This document shows positions 23,864 to 33,611 of a stretch of 64,000 nucleotides of DNA, piece by piece; the stretch's first letter is position 1; the number at the start of each line of letters is the position of its first letter. The DNA comes from Nostoc sp. ATCC 53789. GTDB taxonomy: Bacteria > Cyanobacteriota > Cyanobacteriia > Cyanobacteriales > Nostocaceae. The stretch is from positions 2,294,001-2,358,000 of the forward strand of contig NZ_CP046703.1 of the NCBI RefSeq assembly GCF_009873495.1. The letters run 5' to 3'. Made by a program: the position numbers and the translations under genes. Below the pieces are notes generated by a model that saw nothing but the letters and a program-made list of their open reading frames with translations, did no database searches and had not been told where the DNA came from.

Positions 23864-24622
23864 CTAATCCAACATTTCTAGGTCAATTCCTAAAGCGTTG
23901 AGTTGTTCAGCAGAGAGAGTACGCAATTTCTCTACAATTCTCTCCCGCTTTTGTCGCTCAATCACAGCCCGTTCCTCACCCGTTAGCAGTAAATTTCCTT
24001 GTGCATTCCACCAGCGCAACCAAGGTAACTCTGCATTTTGATAAAATCCTTGCCAGATTCCTAACTCTACACCCATAGGAACAATTGGGTAATGTCCTCG
24101 TTCATTGGGTTGCATTCGTTCATAAGTATTATCTATTAGGTGATAAACTTCCACTTGCGCTTTTGCTACTTCATAAATCCCATAATAAGGCACTCGAATT
24201 GCCTGTTCATAAACCCAAAATTTACCAACATTTCCACCTTCACCTTGAGATGGCGGTGTGTTATTTCGTTCTTCTGAACCATCTCCAGAGACAAATTCAA
24301 TCACAATCAAGGGCGCGACATACTCCTTCCACAGCACATAAGAACGCCGTGTTTTACCTTCAAGGGTTGGCGGTACATTGGGTACATAAAACCAATCTGG
24401 TGCTTCAGCCCCTTTCTCTGGAGGATCTGTCAATCGCCAGTAGATACCTAAATCTTGCCCAATACAATATTGACTATCAGGATGAAGTTCCTCTAAGACA
24501 AGTTTAATCGAGTCAGTAAGTAAGATACTTTGGGGATGCTCTTGCCAGTTTTTCACGAATGTACCGTCTGAGTCTGGTAACTGGGTGTGGTCAGGTAAAG
24601 TTAATGCCGATAGGGAAGTCAT
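23864..24622 (-). CDS. Uma2-family endonuclease-like protein (DUF820)
   Basis: 252 residues. PD-(D/E)XK-type Uma2 core: SQYCIGQDLGIYWR, APDWFYVPNVPPT (Pro-Asp), PLIVIEFVSGDGSEER (the Glu after the hydrophobic strand), and YYGIYEVAKAQVEVYHL. The C-terminal RERIVEKLRTLSAEQLNALG is helical. These proteins are numerous in Nostoc-type genomes; nuclease activity is predicted from fold, and biological role is unknown. It is one of three in this window. The gene stands alone between intergenic regions. Confidence 0.9.
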   Translation of the reverse strand: MTSLSALTLPDHTQLPDSDGTFVKNWQEHPQSILLTDSIKLVLEELHPDSQYCIGQDLGIYWRLTDPPEKGAEAPDWFYVPNVPPTLEGKTRRSYVLWKEYVAPLIVIEFVSGDGSEERNNTPPSQGEGGNVGKFWVYEQAIRVPYYGIYEVAKAQVEVYHLIDNTYERMQPNERGHYPIVPMGVELGIWQGFYQNAELPWLRWWNAQGNLLLTGEERAVIERQKRERIVEKLRTLSAEQLNALGIDLEMLD

Positions 24623-24708
24623 AGGCTTTAACCAATGGGTTGTCTGATTCTTATTGTAGATTGCTATTTTGCTATTTTTGAATAGACGTGCGCTAAGTTA
24701 AATGCCAT

Positions 24709-24882
24709 TTATATAACAAAAGTCAATCTTTCTATATGAAAAAAGCTATTACGATTATTGTGGATATTCTCTATATTCTCACAATCATTGGCAGAACGTT
24801 CCCAGACTACCTTTGTGTATCCTCCATCCATCTGAAAAATCACTTTTACAGTTTCTCTGGCTAACAGAAATATTTCATTCAT
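24709..24882 (-). CDS. Doubtful small protein of unknown function
   Basis: A 57-codon frame from an ATG at 24882, beginning MNEIFLLARETVKVIFQMDG and containing KVVWERSANDCENIENIHNN. Composition is protein-like rather than low-complexity, and a GxxCEN segment is present, but there is no ribosome site and I recognise no family. It could be a remnant of a larger gene. The rest of the 24623-25072 gap shows nothing further. Confidence 0.25.
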   Translation of the reverse strand: MNEIFLLARETVKVIFQMDGGYTKVVWERSANDCENIENIHNNRNSFFHIERLTFVI

Positions 24883-25072
24883 GGCAATACTATTATTTTG
24901 TTTCGATGCTTTTAAGAGGGTGAGCTTTCTGTCCCACCCCATAATAATTACAAACCAGATGCCAAATTCCGCAGCAATAGACGCATAATACGCGATCGCA
25001 CTCCTGGCAAAGCATCCTTAAAGACGATCGCAGCAACTCTTCTTAACTTTTATCTACTGAATAATATGATTT

Positions 25073-25753
25073 TCAGGAAACACTAGGATCTTCAGCAGTT
25101 TTGATCTCTTTTAAAATTCTTTCTACTTGGTTAACTTTTTCACCTCTATTCTGTGATTTGAAAATATTTAAAGCTTTTTCTAAAGAAGATAGCGCCTCGT
25201 CTTTTTTATTTGTTTGCCACAATGCTAGTGCAAAATTAGTCAGCCCTTCGCCATAATTAGGATTAATTTCCAGAGCTTTTTTATATTCAGTAATGGCTTC
25301 TTCCCAGCGACTTTGGCTAGCGTAAACCATACCGATCGCATTATAAGCTAGAGCGTATTTTGACTGAAGACGAATGGCTTCTTGATAGGCGCTAATTGCT
25401 TCTTCTGGTTTCTTTTGCCGAAAAAGCACATTTCCCAGTTGAAAGTGTCCAAAGGCATCGTCTGGGAATTTTTTAATTAACTTGCGGAAATTTTCCTCTG
25501 CACCTGTTAAGTCTCCCTGATTAAATAAAGCATTGGCTTGTTGCAGCATTTGCGATCGCTCTGATGGCCCTGTGTCTGAAAACTGGGCTAGTTTTTGTGG
25601 TTGTCTCTGTGCATTCTGTTCTGGCGAATGCAAAGAAACTTTTCCAGAAACCGCTAACGCTAATGGTGATAAACTAATTACAGTTAGAATACTCAGCATC
25701 ATGCAGCTAAAAGGTTGAACAAATGCTGATTTGGGTTTGCTCTTCAGCTTCAT
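25073..25753 (-). CDS. Exported TPR-repeat protein
   Basis: 226 residues from the ATG at 25753 (GAGG 3-4 nt before it); a start 28 codons upstream lacks a signal-like N-terminus. Residues 1-35 are KLKSKPKSAF plus a hydrophobic stretch ending ALA, a likely signal peptide or anchor. Residues about 75-215 hold four TPR units, e.g. NALFNQGDLTGAEENFRKLI, LFRQKKPEEAISAYQEAI, VYASQSRWEEAITEYKKALE and LWQTNKKDEALSSLEKALN. TPR arrays mediate protein contacts; the partner is unknown. It lies 117 bp downstream of acs on the same strand and may be transcribed with it. Confidence 0.88.
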   Translation of the reverse strand: MKLKSKPKSAFVQPFSCMMLSILTVISLSPLALAVSGKVSLHSPEQNAQRQPQKLAQFSDTGPSERSQMLQQANALFNQGDLTGAEENFRKLIKKFPDDAFGHFQLGNVLFRQKKPEEAISAYQEAIRLQSKYALAYNAIGMVYASQSRWEEAITEYKKALEINPNYGEGLTNFALALWQTNKKDEALSSLEKALNIFKSQNRGEKVNQVERILKEIKTAEDPSVS

Positions 25754-25870
25754 CGCCCTCAATGCCTCAATAATGTTCTTATGTCCATCATAAAATGTGG
25801 GTGCGTTAGGTGAAATAGACCACAAGTAGGAACGCACATCTGTGCATCCCTACAAGGTCAATTGAATGAT

Positions 25871-27841
25871 TTACGTACCTTCCCGCAATTTATCCAACAC
25901 GCTTCTATCTTCTAATGTTGAAGTATCACCAGATACCTCTTGCCCAGCAGCTAGATTCCGCAATAAGCGCCGCATAATTTTACCCGATCGCGTTTTGGGC
26001 AAAGCGTCGGTAAAGCGAATTTCTCCCGGACGTGCGATCGCACCAATTTCTTTCACAACGTGCTGCTTGAGTTCTTTACTCAGTTCTTCACTTCCCTGAT
26101 AAGTACCTTCTAAAGTCACAAAAGCAACTACTTCTTCACCTTTGAGTTCATCCGGCTTACCCACTACCGCCGCTTCTGCAACGGCTGGATGAGAAACTAA
26201 GGCTGATTCTACTTCCATTGTACCAAGGCGATGTCCTGATACATTCAGTACGTCATCCACACGACCCATGACCCAGAAGTAACCGTCTTCATCTTGTCTT
26301 GCGCCATCACCAGCAAAGTAAGTATATTTACCATCTTGGGGTGGAATATGTTCCCAATAAGTGCGGCGGAAGCGTTCTGGATCGCCGTAGACTGTCCGCA
26401 TCATTCCTGGCCACGGATGACGCACTGCTAGATAACCGCCTTCATTATTGGGTACGGTGTTTCCTTCTAAATCTACGACATCTGCAATAATTCCTGGGAA
26501 GGGAAGAGTTGCTGAACCTGGTTTGGTGGGAATTGCCCCTGGTAATGGTGTAATCATGATACCGCCGGTTTCCGTTTGCCACCAGGTATCAACAATTGGA
26601 CAGCGATCGCCACCAATTACTTTCTGATACCACATCCAAGCTTCTGGGTTAATGGGTTCACCAACGCTTCCTAGCAAACGCAACGAAGACAAGTTTCGCG
26701 CGTTGGGATGGTGTTCACCCATTTTAATAAATGCCCGAATTGCCGTAGGTGCGGTATAAAAGATATTAACGCCGTATTTTTCAATTACATCCCAGAAACA
26801 GCCAGGATTAGAAGCACGAGGCGCACCTTCATACATCACCGTCGTTGCACCGTTGGAAAGTGGGCCGTAGACAATGTAACTATGTCCAGTAATCCAACCT
26901 ACATCCGCAGTACACCAATATACATCTGTGTCTTGGAGATCGAATATCCACTTGGTGGTGATATGGGTATACAAATTATAACCAGCAGTTGTATGCACTA
27001 CGCCCTTCGGTTTGCCGGTACTACCAGAAGTGTAGAGGACAAATAGCATATCTTCACTATCCATCGGTTCGGCGGGGCAATCTGCTGATACACCCTTTTG
27101 TAAATCATGCCACCAATGATCGCGTCCGCCCTGCATATAAGTTTCTTGTCCGGTACGCTTGACAACGAGGACATTTTCGACGCTAGGAACAGCACCATCA
27201 GCTAAGGCTTTATCTACCTGTTCTTTGAGAGGAACGATCGCATCTTTGCGCCAACCACCATCAGCCGTGATTACCAATTTAGCTGTAGCATCAATTAAGC
27301 GATCGCGCAAAGCTTCGGCACTAAAACCACCAAATACTACACCGTGGGGTGCGCCAATTCTGGCACAGGCTAACATTGCGATCGCAGCTTCGGGAATCAT
27401 TGGCATATAAATTCCAACGCGATCGCCTTTTTGTACACCCAGTTGCTTCAATACATTGGCGAATTGGCAAACTTCCCGGTGTAGTTGGGCGTAAGTTAGG
27501 GTACGGGAATCACCTGGTTCTCCTTCCCAAATCAATGCTGCTTTATTTTTGCGCCAAGTAGTGAGATGTCTGTCAAGGCAGTTGTAAGAAATATTCATCT
27601 TACCGCCAACAAACCACTTTGCAAAAGGCGGTTGCCAATCTAGCACCGTGTCCCATTTTTGGAACCATTCTAATTCTGTTCCAGCCAAATCTGCCCAAAA
27701 TTGCTGTGGATCGGCTTTGGCTTTTTCATAGAGACGCTTGTAGTCATCCAAGCTTTTAATATGGGCGTTCTGCGAGAATTCACTAGGAGGATGGAAGAGG
27801 CGGTTCTCTTGGAGGATTGATTCGATATTTGGTTCAGACAT
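25871..27841 (-). CDS. acs: Acetyl-CoA synthetase
   Basis: 656 residues, the standard Acs length. Activates acetate to acetyl-CoA through acetyl-AMP. ANL-superfamily motifs: [15 protein letters not shown] (P-loop-like), [24 protein letters not shown], and [10 protein letters not shown] near the C-terminus, whose Lys is the one regulated by acetylation in other bacteria. [19 protein letters not shown] marks the mobile C-terminal domain. The gene lies upstream of the TPR gene in the same direction and diverges from the restriction-like gene across 232 bp. Confidence 0.97.
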   Translation of the reverse strand: MSEPNIESILQENRLFHPPSEFSQNAHIKSLDDYKRLYEKAKADPQQFWADLAGTELEWFQKWDTVLDWQPPFAKWFVGGKMNISYNCLDRHLTTWRKNKAALIWEGEPGDSRTLTYAQLHREVCQFANVLKQLGVQKGDRVGIYMPMIPEAAIAMLACARIGAPHGVVFGGFSAEALRDRLIDATAKLVITADGGWRKDAIVPLKEQVDKALADGAVPSVENVLVVKRTGQETYMQGGRDHWWHDLQKGVSADCPAEPMDSEDMLFVLYTSGSTGKPKGVVHTTAGYNLYTHITTKWIFDLQDTDVYWCTADVGWITGHSYIVYGPLSNGATTVMYEGAPRASNPGCFWDVIEKYGVNIFYTAPTAIRAFIKMGEHHPNARNLSSLRLLGSVGEPINPEAWMWYQKVIGGDRCPIVDTWWQTETGGIMITPLPGAIPTKPGSATLPFPGIIADVVDLEGNTVPNNEGGYLAVRHPWPGMMRTVYGDPERFRRTYWEHIPPQDGKYTYFAGDGARQDEDGYFWVMGRVDDVLNVSGHRLGTMEVESALVSHPAVAEAAVVGKPDELKGEEVVAFVTLEGTYQGSEELSKELKQHVVKEIGAIARPGEIRFTDALPKTRSGKIMRRLLRNLAAGQEVSGDTSTLEDRSVLDKLREGT

Positions 27842-28073
27842 GGTTATTTATGAGTGCGATCGCTATTATTACTAAAAACTATTCTTAGCCCAGTTGTGCT
27901 AGACGGTGTTTAGATTTTCGTTAAGCTAGGTAAAAATTGCCGAGTTATTTAGTTTACATTCATTTTCATCTACCAAAACCGAGCGTTCGAGAAATGTAAA
28001 GACGTTACATTGCAGTCTATCTACCACGAATGTTGCAAAATATAAGTAGTCTTGACAAACAACGCCTGAAACT

Positions 28074-28718
28074 ATGACGCTCACCGTCGAAGCTAGCAGC
28101 TTATCTCTCAATGATGTTCATCGCTTTCTTAAACTAGAAAAGCTTTCAAATGGTTCATTTACAGATTTCTTAAGGCTAGAACCACTCTCTGACTTTGAAC
28201 AGCAGGATTTATTACGAATCAGAGACGACTTTGATCGTTATTTAAGCGCAGGTAAAATTTCTGAAGGTTTGGTTAAATTTATAACGATCGCGCCACTAAT
28301 GCGGTTAGCAGGGTTTTATGATGTGCCGATTCGGTTGACAATGGAAGATAGCATTGCGATCGCTGTCGAAGATGAAGACAGAAGAATTACCGGACGGATG
28401 GATATTTTAGCAATCAACAGTTTTCAAAGTAATATTGCACCGCCATTTTGGGTTGTAGTGATTGAAACGAAAAACAGTGCGATTGAAGTGGGAGAAGGTT
28501 TACCTCAATTACTGACTTATGCTTTTAAGAGTTTAGAGCAACAACCATCTGTTTGGGGACTGGTAACTAACGGACTGCGTTATCAATTTGTTTATCTAAG
28601 ACATGATGAGCAGTCAAATTATCAGTTAATGCCATTATTAAGTTTAAACGAATCTCCAGATGCAATAGAGTTATTGCAAGTTTTCAAAGCCATCTGCAAG
28701 TTAGCGAATTTTCAGTAA
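28074..28718 (+). CDS. Type I restriction R-subunit N-terminal-like nuclease (HSDR_N type)
   Basis: 214 residues, a stand-alone nuclease domain. The PD-(D/E)XK core is visible: RRITGRMDILAI (Asp) followed by PPFWVVVIETKNSAIEVGEGLPQLL (ExK), then QPSVWGLVTNGLRYQFVYL. These short HSDR_N-type proteins are common as orphans in cyanobacteria and lack the helicase part of true type I R subunits. No methylase or specificity subunit is adjacent. DNA cleavage is possible; target and purpose unknown. It is followed after 22 bp by a Uma2 gene on the same strand. Confidence 0.85.
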   Translation: MTLTVEASSLSLNDVHRFLKLEKLSNGSFTDFLRLEPLSDFEQQDLLRIRDDFDRYLSAGKISEGLVKFITIAPLMRLAGFYDVPIRLTMEDSIAIAVEDEDRRITGRMDILAINSFQSNIAPPFWVVVIETKNSAIEVGEGLPQLLTYAFKSLEQQPSVWGLVTNGLRYQFVYLRHDEQSNYQLMPLLSLNESPDAIELLQVFKAICKLANFQ

Positions 28719-28740
28719 ATAAATTGCGGAGCGATCGCTG

Positions 28741-29490
28741 ATGTCTGAACCTGCTACTTTAGAATTCATCTCTAATGGTATTTCAGAAGACGAAGTTATT
28801 TTTCCTCCTGGTGATATACTGAGTGACGAGCCACCCTTGGAAAGTGACTTACACCGTGACCAAATCGATTTACTGATTCGCATACTTAAATTATGGTGGC
28901 GAAAAAGGCAAGATTTCTATGCTTCTGGCAATTTGACGATTTACTACAGTCCTAACCAGAAAACATCAGAATATTTTCGTGGCCCAGACTTTTTTGTAGT
29001 TTTGGGAACCCAGAAAAAAGACCGTAAGAGTTGGGTAGTTTGGCAAGAAGACGGCAAATATCCAAACGTGATTGTGGAAATTTTGTCAAGTTCAACGACA
29101 GCACTTGATAAAGGATTAAAAAAACAAGTTTATCAAGATACCTTCCGTACACCAGATTATTTCTGGTTTGACCCTGTAACAATGGAACTTCAGGGATTTC
29201 ATTTAGTTGATGGCAAGTATCAAGAAATCCAAGTAACTACTGATGGACGTTTGTGGAGTCAGCAGTTAGAACTTTATTTGGGAGTTTATGAAGGTAAATT
29301 AAGATTCTTCACTACTGAAAATCAATTAATATTATCATCAGAAGAGTTAGCTGAACAAGAACGTTTACGTGCCCACCAAGCAGAAGAACGTGCCCAAGAG
29401 TCAGAAGAACGCGCCCAACAAGCAGAGCAAGAACTCGCTCGATTGCGGGAGGTATTACGCACAAAGGGCATTGACTTAGAGAATATTTGA
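28741..29490 (+). CDS. Uma2-family endonuclease-like protein with C-terminal coiled coil
   Basis: 249 residues. Uma2 core residues: LTIYYSPNQ, FRGPDFFVVLG (Pro-Asp equivalent), YPNVIVEILSSSTTALDKG (Glu of the active site) and TPDYFWFDPVTMELQGFHL. Residues about 200-240 are a coiled coil of charged heptads (LAEQERLRAHQAEERAQESE and further), partly built from near-identical AEERAQ repeats, ending LRTKGIDLENI as in many cyanobacterial Uma2 proteins. It is separated by 22 bp from the HSDR_N-like gene. Predicted nuclease of unknown role. Confidence 0.9.
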   Translation: MSEPATLEFISNGISEDEVIFPPGDILSDEPPLESDLHRDQIDLLIRILKLWWRKRQDFYASGNLTIYYSPNQKTSEYFRGPDFFVVLGTQKKDRKSWVVWQEDGKYPNVIVEILSSSTTALDKGLKKQVYQDTFRTPDYFWFDPVTMELQGFHLVDGKYQEIQVTTDGRLWSQQLELYLGVYEGKLRFFTTENQLILSSEELAEQERLRAHQAEERAQESEERAQQAEQELARLREVLRTKGIDLENI

Positions 29491-29581
29491 TGACATCAGG
29501 AAATTAATTAAGTACACTTTCAAGTTAAGATTTAGTTATTAGTGTGTAAAAAAGCGTTATCTTCTGAAAGTAGGGCCTCGT

Positions 29582-30274
29582 TTGCAAGCAACAGAGATTA
29601 AGGATAAGCTAAAGTCACTTACCCTGCAAGCTTCCTCGGTAGATCATAATTTGGCGAGAAGATTAGATGAAATCAATCGTTGGGTAAAGAATATCAAGCC
29701 AGGTTCCCTGACTGCAAAACCGTTTGTCATTGCATTTCTCTTAGAGGTAATTACGGATTCTACCATTTGGCTGATAATTAAATCCTTACCTTCGGAAGAA
29801 GAACAGAAAGCAAAGTTTGAGTTAATGACACCGATTGAGAGATATTGGTATGGTTATTTATTTCCTAGATGGATTAATGCAAGTGACTCCAAGTTTTATA
29901 TTTGGAAACAAAAATTGATGGCAGGCGAATTTAATCAGGTAGATGATGATATCATTAAGTCAATAGCTCAAGATGTTGTAAGTCGAGAAGGTAGTTTTTG
30001 GCAGCGTTATATCGCCGACCTCTCTATGGCAACAGACCTAATTGTTAGTAGTCGTAACAATCAACCGCTTTGCATTCAAGTTACTAGTGTCTCTGAAGAA
30101 CTTAATTACCAAAAGTACCAAGCTTGGCAAAATACACTGCGATCGTGGGAAATAGAGAGAGGATTGTTCTTAAGTTACAATCCCAAGGATACCAATTTTG
30201 TCAACCAGTTAGTCAACGTGGCCCTGTATAACAGTGATTACCTTTCTGGTGGCAAATATTTAAAATTTTCGTGA
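29582..30274 (+). CDS. Unknown protein with possible PD-(D/E)XK-like C-terminal half
   Basis: 230 residues from a TTG at 29582; no ATG or GTG is available between the upstream in-frame stop (29540) and the conserved-looking N-terminus. I do not recognise the family. The N-terminal half is helical (EIKDKLKSLTLQASSVDHNL, ELMTPIERYWYGYLFPRWI). The second half contains ADLSMATDLIVSSRNNQPLC followed by IQVTSVS, which has the spacing of a PD-(D/E)XK strand pair but with Gln-Val-Thr instead of Glu-x-Lys, then GLFLSYNP. It follows two nuclease-like genes, so a related role is possible but unproven. Confidence 0.6.
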   Translation: MQATEIKDKLKSLTLQASSVDHNLARRLDEINRWVKNIKPGSLTAKPFVIAFLLEVITDSTIWLIIKSLPSEEEQKAKFELMTPIERYWYGYLFPRWINASDSKFYIWKQKLMAGEFNQVDDDIIKSIAQDVVSREGSFWQRYIADLSMATDLIVSSRNNQPLCIQVTSVSEELNYQKYQAWQNTLRSWEIERGLFLSYNPKDTNFVNQLVNVALYNSDYLSGGKYLKFS

Positions 30275-30341
30275 ACTTTAAGGAATTTGATATTTCCGGT
30301 TTGTGTTCAGCCTACATACTTACTTGCTAATTACAGCTTTT

Positions 30342-30782
30342 ATGGCTAACAAAAGAGAAACTCACTGCAACAATCAAGTGGATACATTTGCTGAAGCTTT
30401 AGCAACAGCGCGACAAATGCAGCAGAACTGGCTAACTTACGGAGTTAATTTTGTAAATTTTTACGTTGAAGATGTAGATGGAGACTGGCTAGAAACCTGG
30501 GGACATGACGAAATTTTAGGTAATTCTCAATTAGATACTATCAAAGAATTTTTGGTAAGTAATGATAGTGTGGCTGTGAAGGTAAGACAGTATTTAGGAG
30601 AGCGATCGCTGTTTGATTTTGCCGTAAACTTAGAAGAATCTTGGAGAATTTCTGAAACCAATAACAGGTTATCTGCGGTAAAAAATCTGTTAGCTGGTGA
30701 AGGACATAGTATTGATACAGATGATATTAGGTTATTGGATTTAGCAGATAGTCTGGTGGTAAAGTTGGCAGAGATTTTGTGA
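30342..30782 (+). CDS. Small protein of unknown function
   Basis: 146 residues from the ATG at 30342; a GTG 13 codons upstream has no better ribosome site. It starts MANKRETHCNNQVDTFAEAL and contains WLTYGVNFVNFYVEDVDGDW and DLADSLVVKLAEIL at the end. No hydrophobic segment and no recognisable motif; mostly acidic and helical. It lies 67 bp after the previous unknown gene on the same strand and may be co-transcribed. Coding status is supported by length, composition and absence of repeats. Confidence 0.55.
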   Translation: MANKRETHCNNQVDTFAEALATARQMQQNWLTYGVNFVNFYVEDVDGDWLETWGHDEILGNSQLDTIKEFLVSNDSVAVKVRQYLGERSLFDFAVNLEESWRISETNNRLSAVKNLLAGEGHSIDTDDIRLLDLADSLVVKLAEIL

Positions 30783-30874
30783 AATTTTTAGTTGCGTAGT
30801 GGTAGAGTAAATTTTGAAGTTTTATCTTGGTTGCGATAGGGTTGCATATAGGCGATCGCTTTTCCAGATAAGCT

Positions 30875-31009
30875 TTAATAATCTTGGGGATGTGCAATCT
30901 TGATCACTGTTACTAGCAAGGGTTGATCCTGAATCTGGTAAATAATGCGGTATTCACCCAAACGAACCTTATACAGCCGTTCAGTATCCTTCAATGGTTG
31001 AGCGTCTTT
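30875..31009 (-). pseudogene. C-terminal remnant of a RelE/ParE-family toxin gene
   Basis: The minus strand reads KDAQPLKDTERLYKVRLGEY, then RIIYQIQDQPLLVTVIKIAH and PQDY before a stop. RLYKVRLGEYRIIYQI is the conserved RelE C-terminal half (usual form RxRVGDYRIIY). The N-terminal half and any antitoxin partner are absent: upstream sequence on that strand is unrelated. It is a truncated relic of a toxin-antitoxin pair. Confidence 0.75.
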
Positions 31010-31096
31010 TGAATGTGGATTTAACTAAATCAGCAGAAGTCCTACATCTGACCTGTACCCAGGCAGTGTAGGATGAATGCGCGTGAATAAGGAATT

Positions 31097-31141
31097 GACC
31101 AACAAACGACATTGAACTACGTTAAATGTCGTTTGTTGGTC
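31097..31141. repeat. 17-bp perfect inverted repeat
   Basis: GACCAACAAACGACATT pairs with its exact complement AATGTCGTTTGTTGGTC across an 11-nt loop. Not flanked by a gene end on either side: the nearest are 30782 (+) and 31272 (- stop). It could be a remnant of a mobile element end, or a strong RNA hairpin. Confidence 0.85.
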
Positions 31142-31183
31142 GTTGGCGAAGCCTCTCGTTCCAGTTAACAAAATATCCCGTCG

Positions 31184-31215
31184 TAGAGGCGCAAGGCCTT
31201 GCGCCCCTACAAATC
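31184..31215. repeat. GTAGAGGCGCAAGGCCTTGCGCCCC palindrome
   Basis: The 18-bp perfect palindrome GGCGCAAGGCCTTGCGCC is flanked by GTAGA and CCTAC. This is a common dispersed cyanobacterial repeat type; it lies before the WD40 gene's 3' end. Confidence 0.7.
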
Positions 31216-31271
31216 TAGAAATAATTTGGGATAACTTATTTTTTGTAAGTCTTTAAATAGGAAAGCGGTTT

Positions 31272-32360
31272 TTACGTAGACGAGTTTTTCCTGAAGTCCA
31301 GCCTGGAAACTTTAGTAGTATCGCTAGGTACAGACCAAAGTTTGATGGTTTCGTCACTACTGCCACTTACTAGGGTTTTTCCGTTAGGACTGAAGGCCAC
31401 AGACCATACAGATTTGCTATGTCCTGCAAAGTTGGCAAAGAGTTTGCCACTAGGTAAATTCCAGAGCTTGATTGTTCTGTCATAACTACCACTGGCTAAG
31501 GTTTGTCCATTAGGACTAAAGGCAACAGACCATACAGATTCAGAATGACCTGCTAGAGTGTGCAACAATTTGCCATCACCCAGCCGCCACAGTTTGATGG
31601 TTTTATCCATACTGCCACTGGCGAGGGTTTGTCCATCAGGACTGAAGGCAACAGAAGATACTCCTTGGGAATGCCCTGTAAGAGTCTGTATTAATGTCGG
31701 ACTGCCAGTGTTTAGCTGCCAAATTCTAATGGAGTTATCTCTACTACCACTGGCTAACTTCTGGCTATCGGGGCTAAAAGCAACAGACTTTACCCAGCCC
31801 ACATTCTGGAGTGTAAAGAGTTCTTTGCCTGTGTCTAAATTCCAGAGCTTAATCGTATTGTCAGCACTGCTACTAGCAAGTGATTTTCCGTTGGGACTTA
31901 TAGCGATCGCTTCTACATCATCTTTATGCCCATCAAGGGTACGGATGAGAGTTCCTGTTTCCAGATTCCATAGTTTAATTCGATTATCCCAACTGCCACT
32001 AGCGAGTACACGGCGATCGCTGCTAATGGCTAAGGATACAACTGCATCAGCATGACCTTTAAAAGTGTGGAGTAACTTACCAGTGGGTAGATTCCAAATC
32101 TTGATTGTGCCATCATAGCTACCACTAGCCAAAGTATTACCATCTGGACTGATAGCGATCGCATAAATCCAGACTGAATGACCTTTGAGGGTTTGATAAG
32201 GTTGAATCATTGCCAAGGGCATAGCCCCAGGCGTGGCCATCTGGAATGGTAATAGTAAACGATAAGAGCTAAACCCAGCCAAGGTTGCTGTAGATGTAAT
32301 TGCCAGCACAAGTGTAATTTTATTAATAATTGGATTTGACACCACAGAGGGACTCTCCAT
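31272..32360 (-). CDS. Membrane-anchored seven-bladed WD40 repeat protein
   Basis: 362 residues. An N-terminal hydrophobic segment (KITLVLAITSTATLAGF) is a likely anchor or signal. Residues about 55-350 are seven WD40 units, each of the type GHSVWIYAIAISPDGNTLAS followed by xDGTIKIWNL; the fourth has NVGWVKSVAFSPD in place of the GH dipeptide. Seven blades complete one beta propeller. Such proteins act as scaffolds for protein contacts; no attached enzymatic domain is seen and the partner is unknown. Close similarity among repeats (VAFSPNGQTLASGS, VAFSPNGKTLVSGS) suggests recent internal duplication. Confidence 0.93.
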   Translation of the reverse strand: MESPSVVSNPIINKITLVLAITSTATLAGFSSYRLLLPFQMATPGAMPLAMIQPYQTLKGHSVWIYAIAISPDGNTLASGSYDGTIKIWNLPTGKLLHTFKGHADAVVSLAISSDRRVLASGSWDNRIKLWNLETGTLIRTLDGHKDDVEAIAISPNGKSLASSSADNTIKLWNLDTGKELFTLQNVGWVKSVAFSPDSQKLASGSRDNSIRIWQLNTGSPTLIQTLTGHSQGVSSVAFSPDGQTLASGSMDKTIKLWRLGDGKLLHTLAGHSESVWSVAFSPNGQTLASGSYDRTIKLWNLPSGKLFANFAGHSKSVWSVAFSPNGKTLVSGSSDETIKLWSVPSDTTKVSRLDFRKNSST

Positions 32361-32471
32361 TTACACAATTTGAGCGACAAATAATATCAGAAAACAGCAG
32401 GCAGAAGAAATTGAAGCCTGTTTTAGCTTTCTCAAATAATTATTTACTTCTGCCATGTTGTACTCATGGAA

Positions 32472-33038
32472 CTATCTGTTTTTTTGTCCTATTAAATCTG
32501 GCTGAGTTACTTTCTTAGCGTTTCTTTGTTGCTTATCCTGGTGTTCAATCCAAAGCCGGATGATAAACAAAACCGTGATTAAGATAGTAGCAACAAGGCT
32601 AATTGGTGTTAAATATGTCCAATGACCTGACATTTTATCCCAGATATGCCAAATCAAAATGATCATAGCTACATAAGTAAGCTTATGTAATTGCTTCCAA
32701 TTCTTTTTCAGCTTTTTTACACTCCAATTATTAGAAGTTATAGAAAGGAGTGTAAAAATGATGAAAGTGCTTACACCCTGGATATATATCCAAAATGTAT
32801 TGATGTCAAAAAAATCAAAGTTTCTCTTTTGAACCATTAGGAAACCATGACCTAAAGCTAAAAAGAAAGCTATAAGACCAATGTTTCGGCGGCGTTTTAG
32901 CAACCATTGGGGAATTCCAGTCTCTTTAGTTTGAGGAAGAACAATTCTAAAAATTGTCGGTATTAATGTACCTATATAACTAGCCAACGCGAGAAATCCT
33001 AGAATATTAGCTAGGGATGGTTCATCTATTGAAAGCAT
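32472..33038 (-). CDS. Ferric-reductase-like (MsrQ/YedZ type) heme membrane protein
   Basis: 188 residues with five to six hydrophobic segments. Paired histidines characteristic of heme-ligating ferric-reductase-like transmembrane domains occur in FLALGHGFLM and in QLHKLTYVAMIILIWHIWDK. RRRNIGLIAFFLALGHG matches the family pattern of MsrQ, the quinone-linked membrane partner of periplasmic methionine sulfoxide reductase MsrP. No msrP is adjacent in the window, so its electron acceptor is open. Length is near that of MsrQ (about 200). Confidence 0.75.
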   Translation of the reverse strand: MLSIDEPSLANILGFLALASYIGTLIPTIFRIVLPQTKETGIPQWLLKRRRNIGLIAFFLALGHGFLMVQKRNFDFFDINTFWIYIQGVSTFIIFTLLSITSNNWSVKKLKKNWKQLHKLTYVAMIILIWHIWDKMSGHWTYLTPISLVATILITVLFIIRLWIEHQDKQQRNAKKVTQPDLIGQKNR

Positions 33039-33611
33039 AATTAATCTCGGAAAATAAGATTTTTGACAATAGAAACTACAGGTATAAATAGTGAAACAAA
33101 ACTTCCGCTCATCATAAGGTGATAGCAGATGAGCTAGGCATTTTAATCCCTAGAGTCAAGCCTATATATTTATCAGAGGCTAATTGAAAATTTATGCAAT
33201 TTTGAAAAGAAATTACAACTATTGCTAAAATTATTTATGAGAGATAGACATCTGGTGAAAAAGAATATAAAGACATAGCACTGCTACTTCTCTACAAGAG
33301 TTATGGATTTAATTTCTGAAAATGCCTAATATTTGTAGCCTACCCTTCTTCTAACAAATAGGCTAGACGAACCGGAAATGCTTTGCATAACATGGACTAT
33401 TGTGATCGCATTGAGCAAGATGTTAAAACTTCAGATGTATTGACTTATACGCAAATCACCCCACTGTGACTGCGATCGCACACATTCAACCCTCTTCAAA
33501 ATCCACCATAAGCACGTTAAGCTGAATTAGAGTGACAATTTATTGCGCTTTTTAATATATAAATCTCTGAATCTTGTCAAATTTTAATTTTTTCTGCTTG
33601 AGAAACCCGGA
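33039..33611. other. 573-bp intergenic region upstream of terC
   Basis: AT-rich DNA without a recognisable gene, tRNA or repeat family. The gap separates divergent genes. I looked for the manganese riboswitch often found upstream of TerC-type genes and did not see its conserved loops. Confidence 0.5.

Noticed and set aside
33039..33611. Possible manganese riboswitch upstream of the TerC gene
   Set aside because: TerC-type genes often carry the yybP-ykoY motif, but its conserved loops are not recognisable here.
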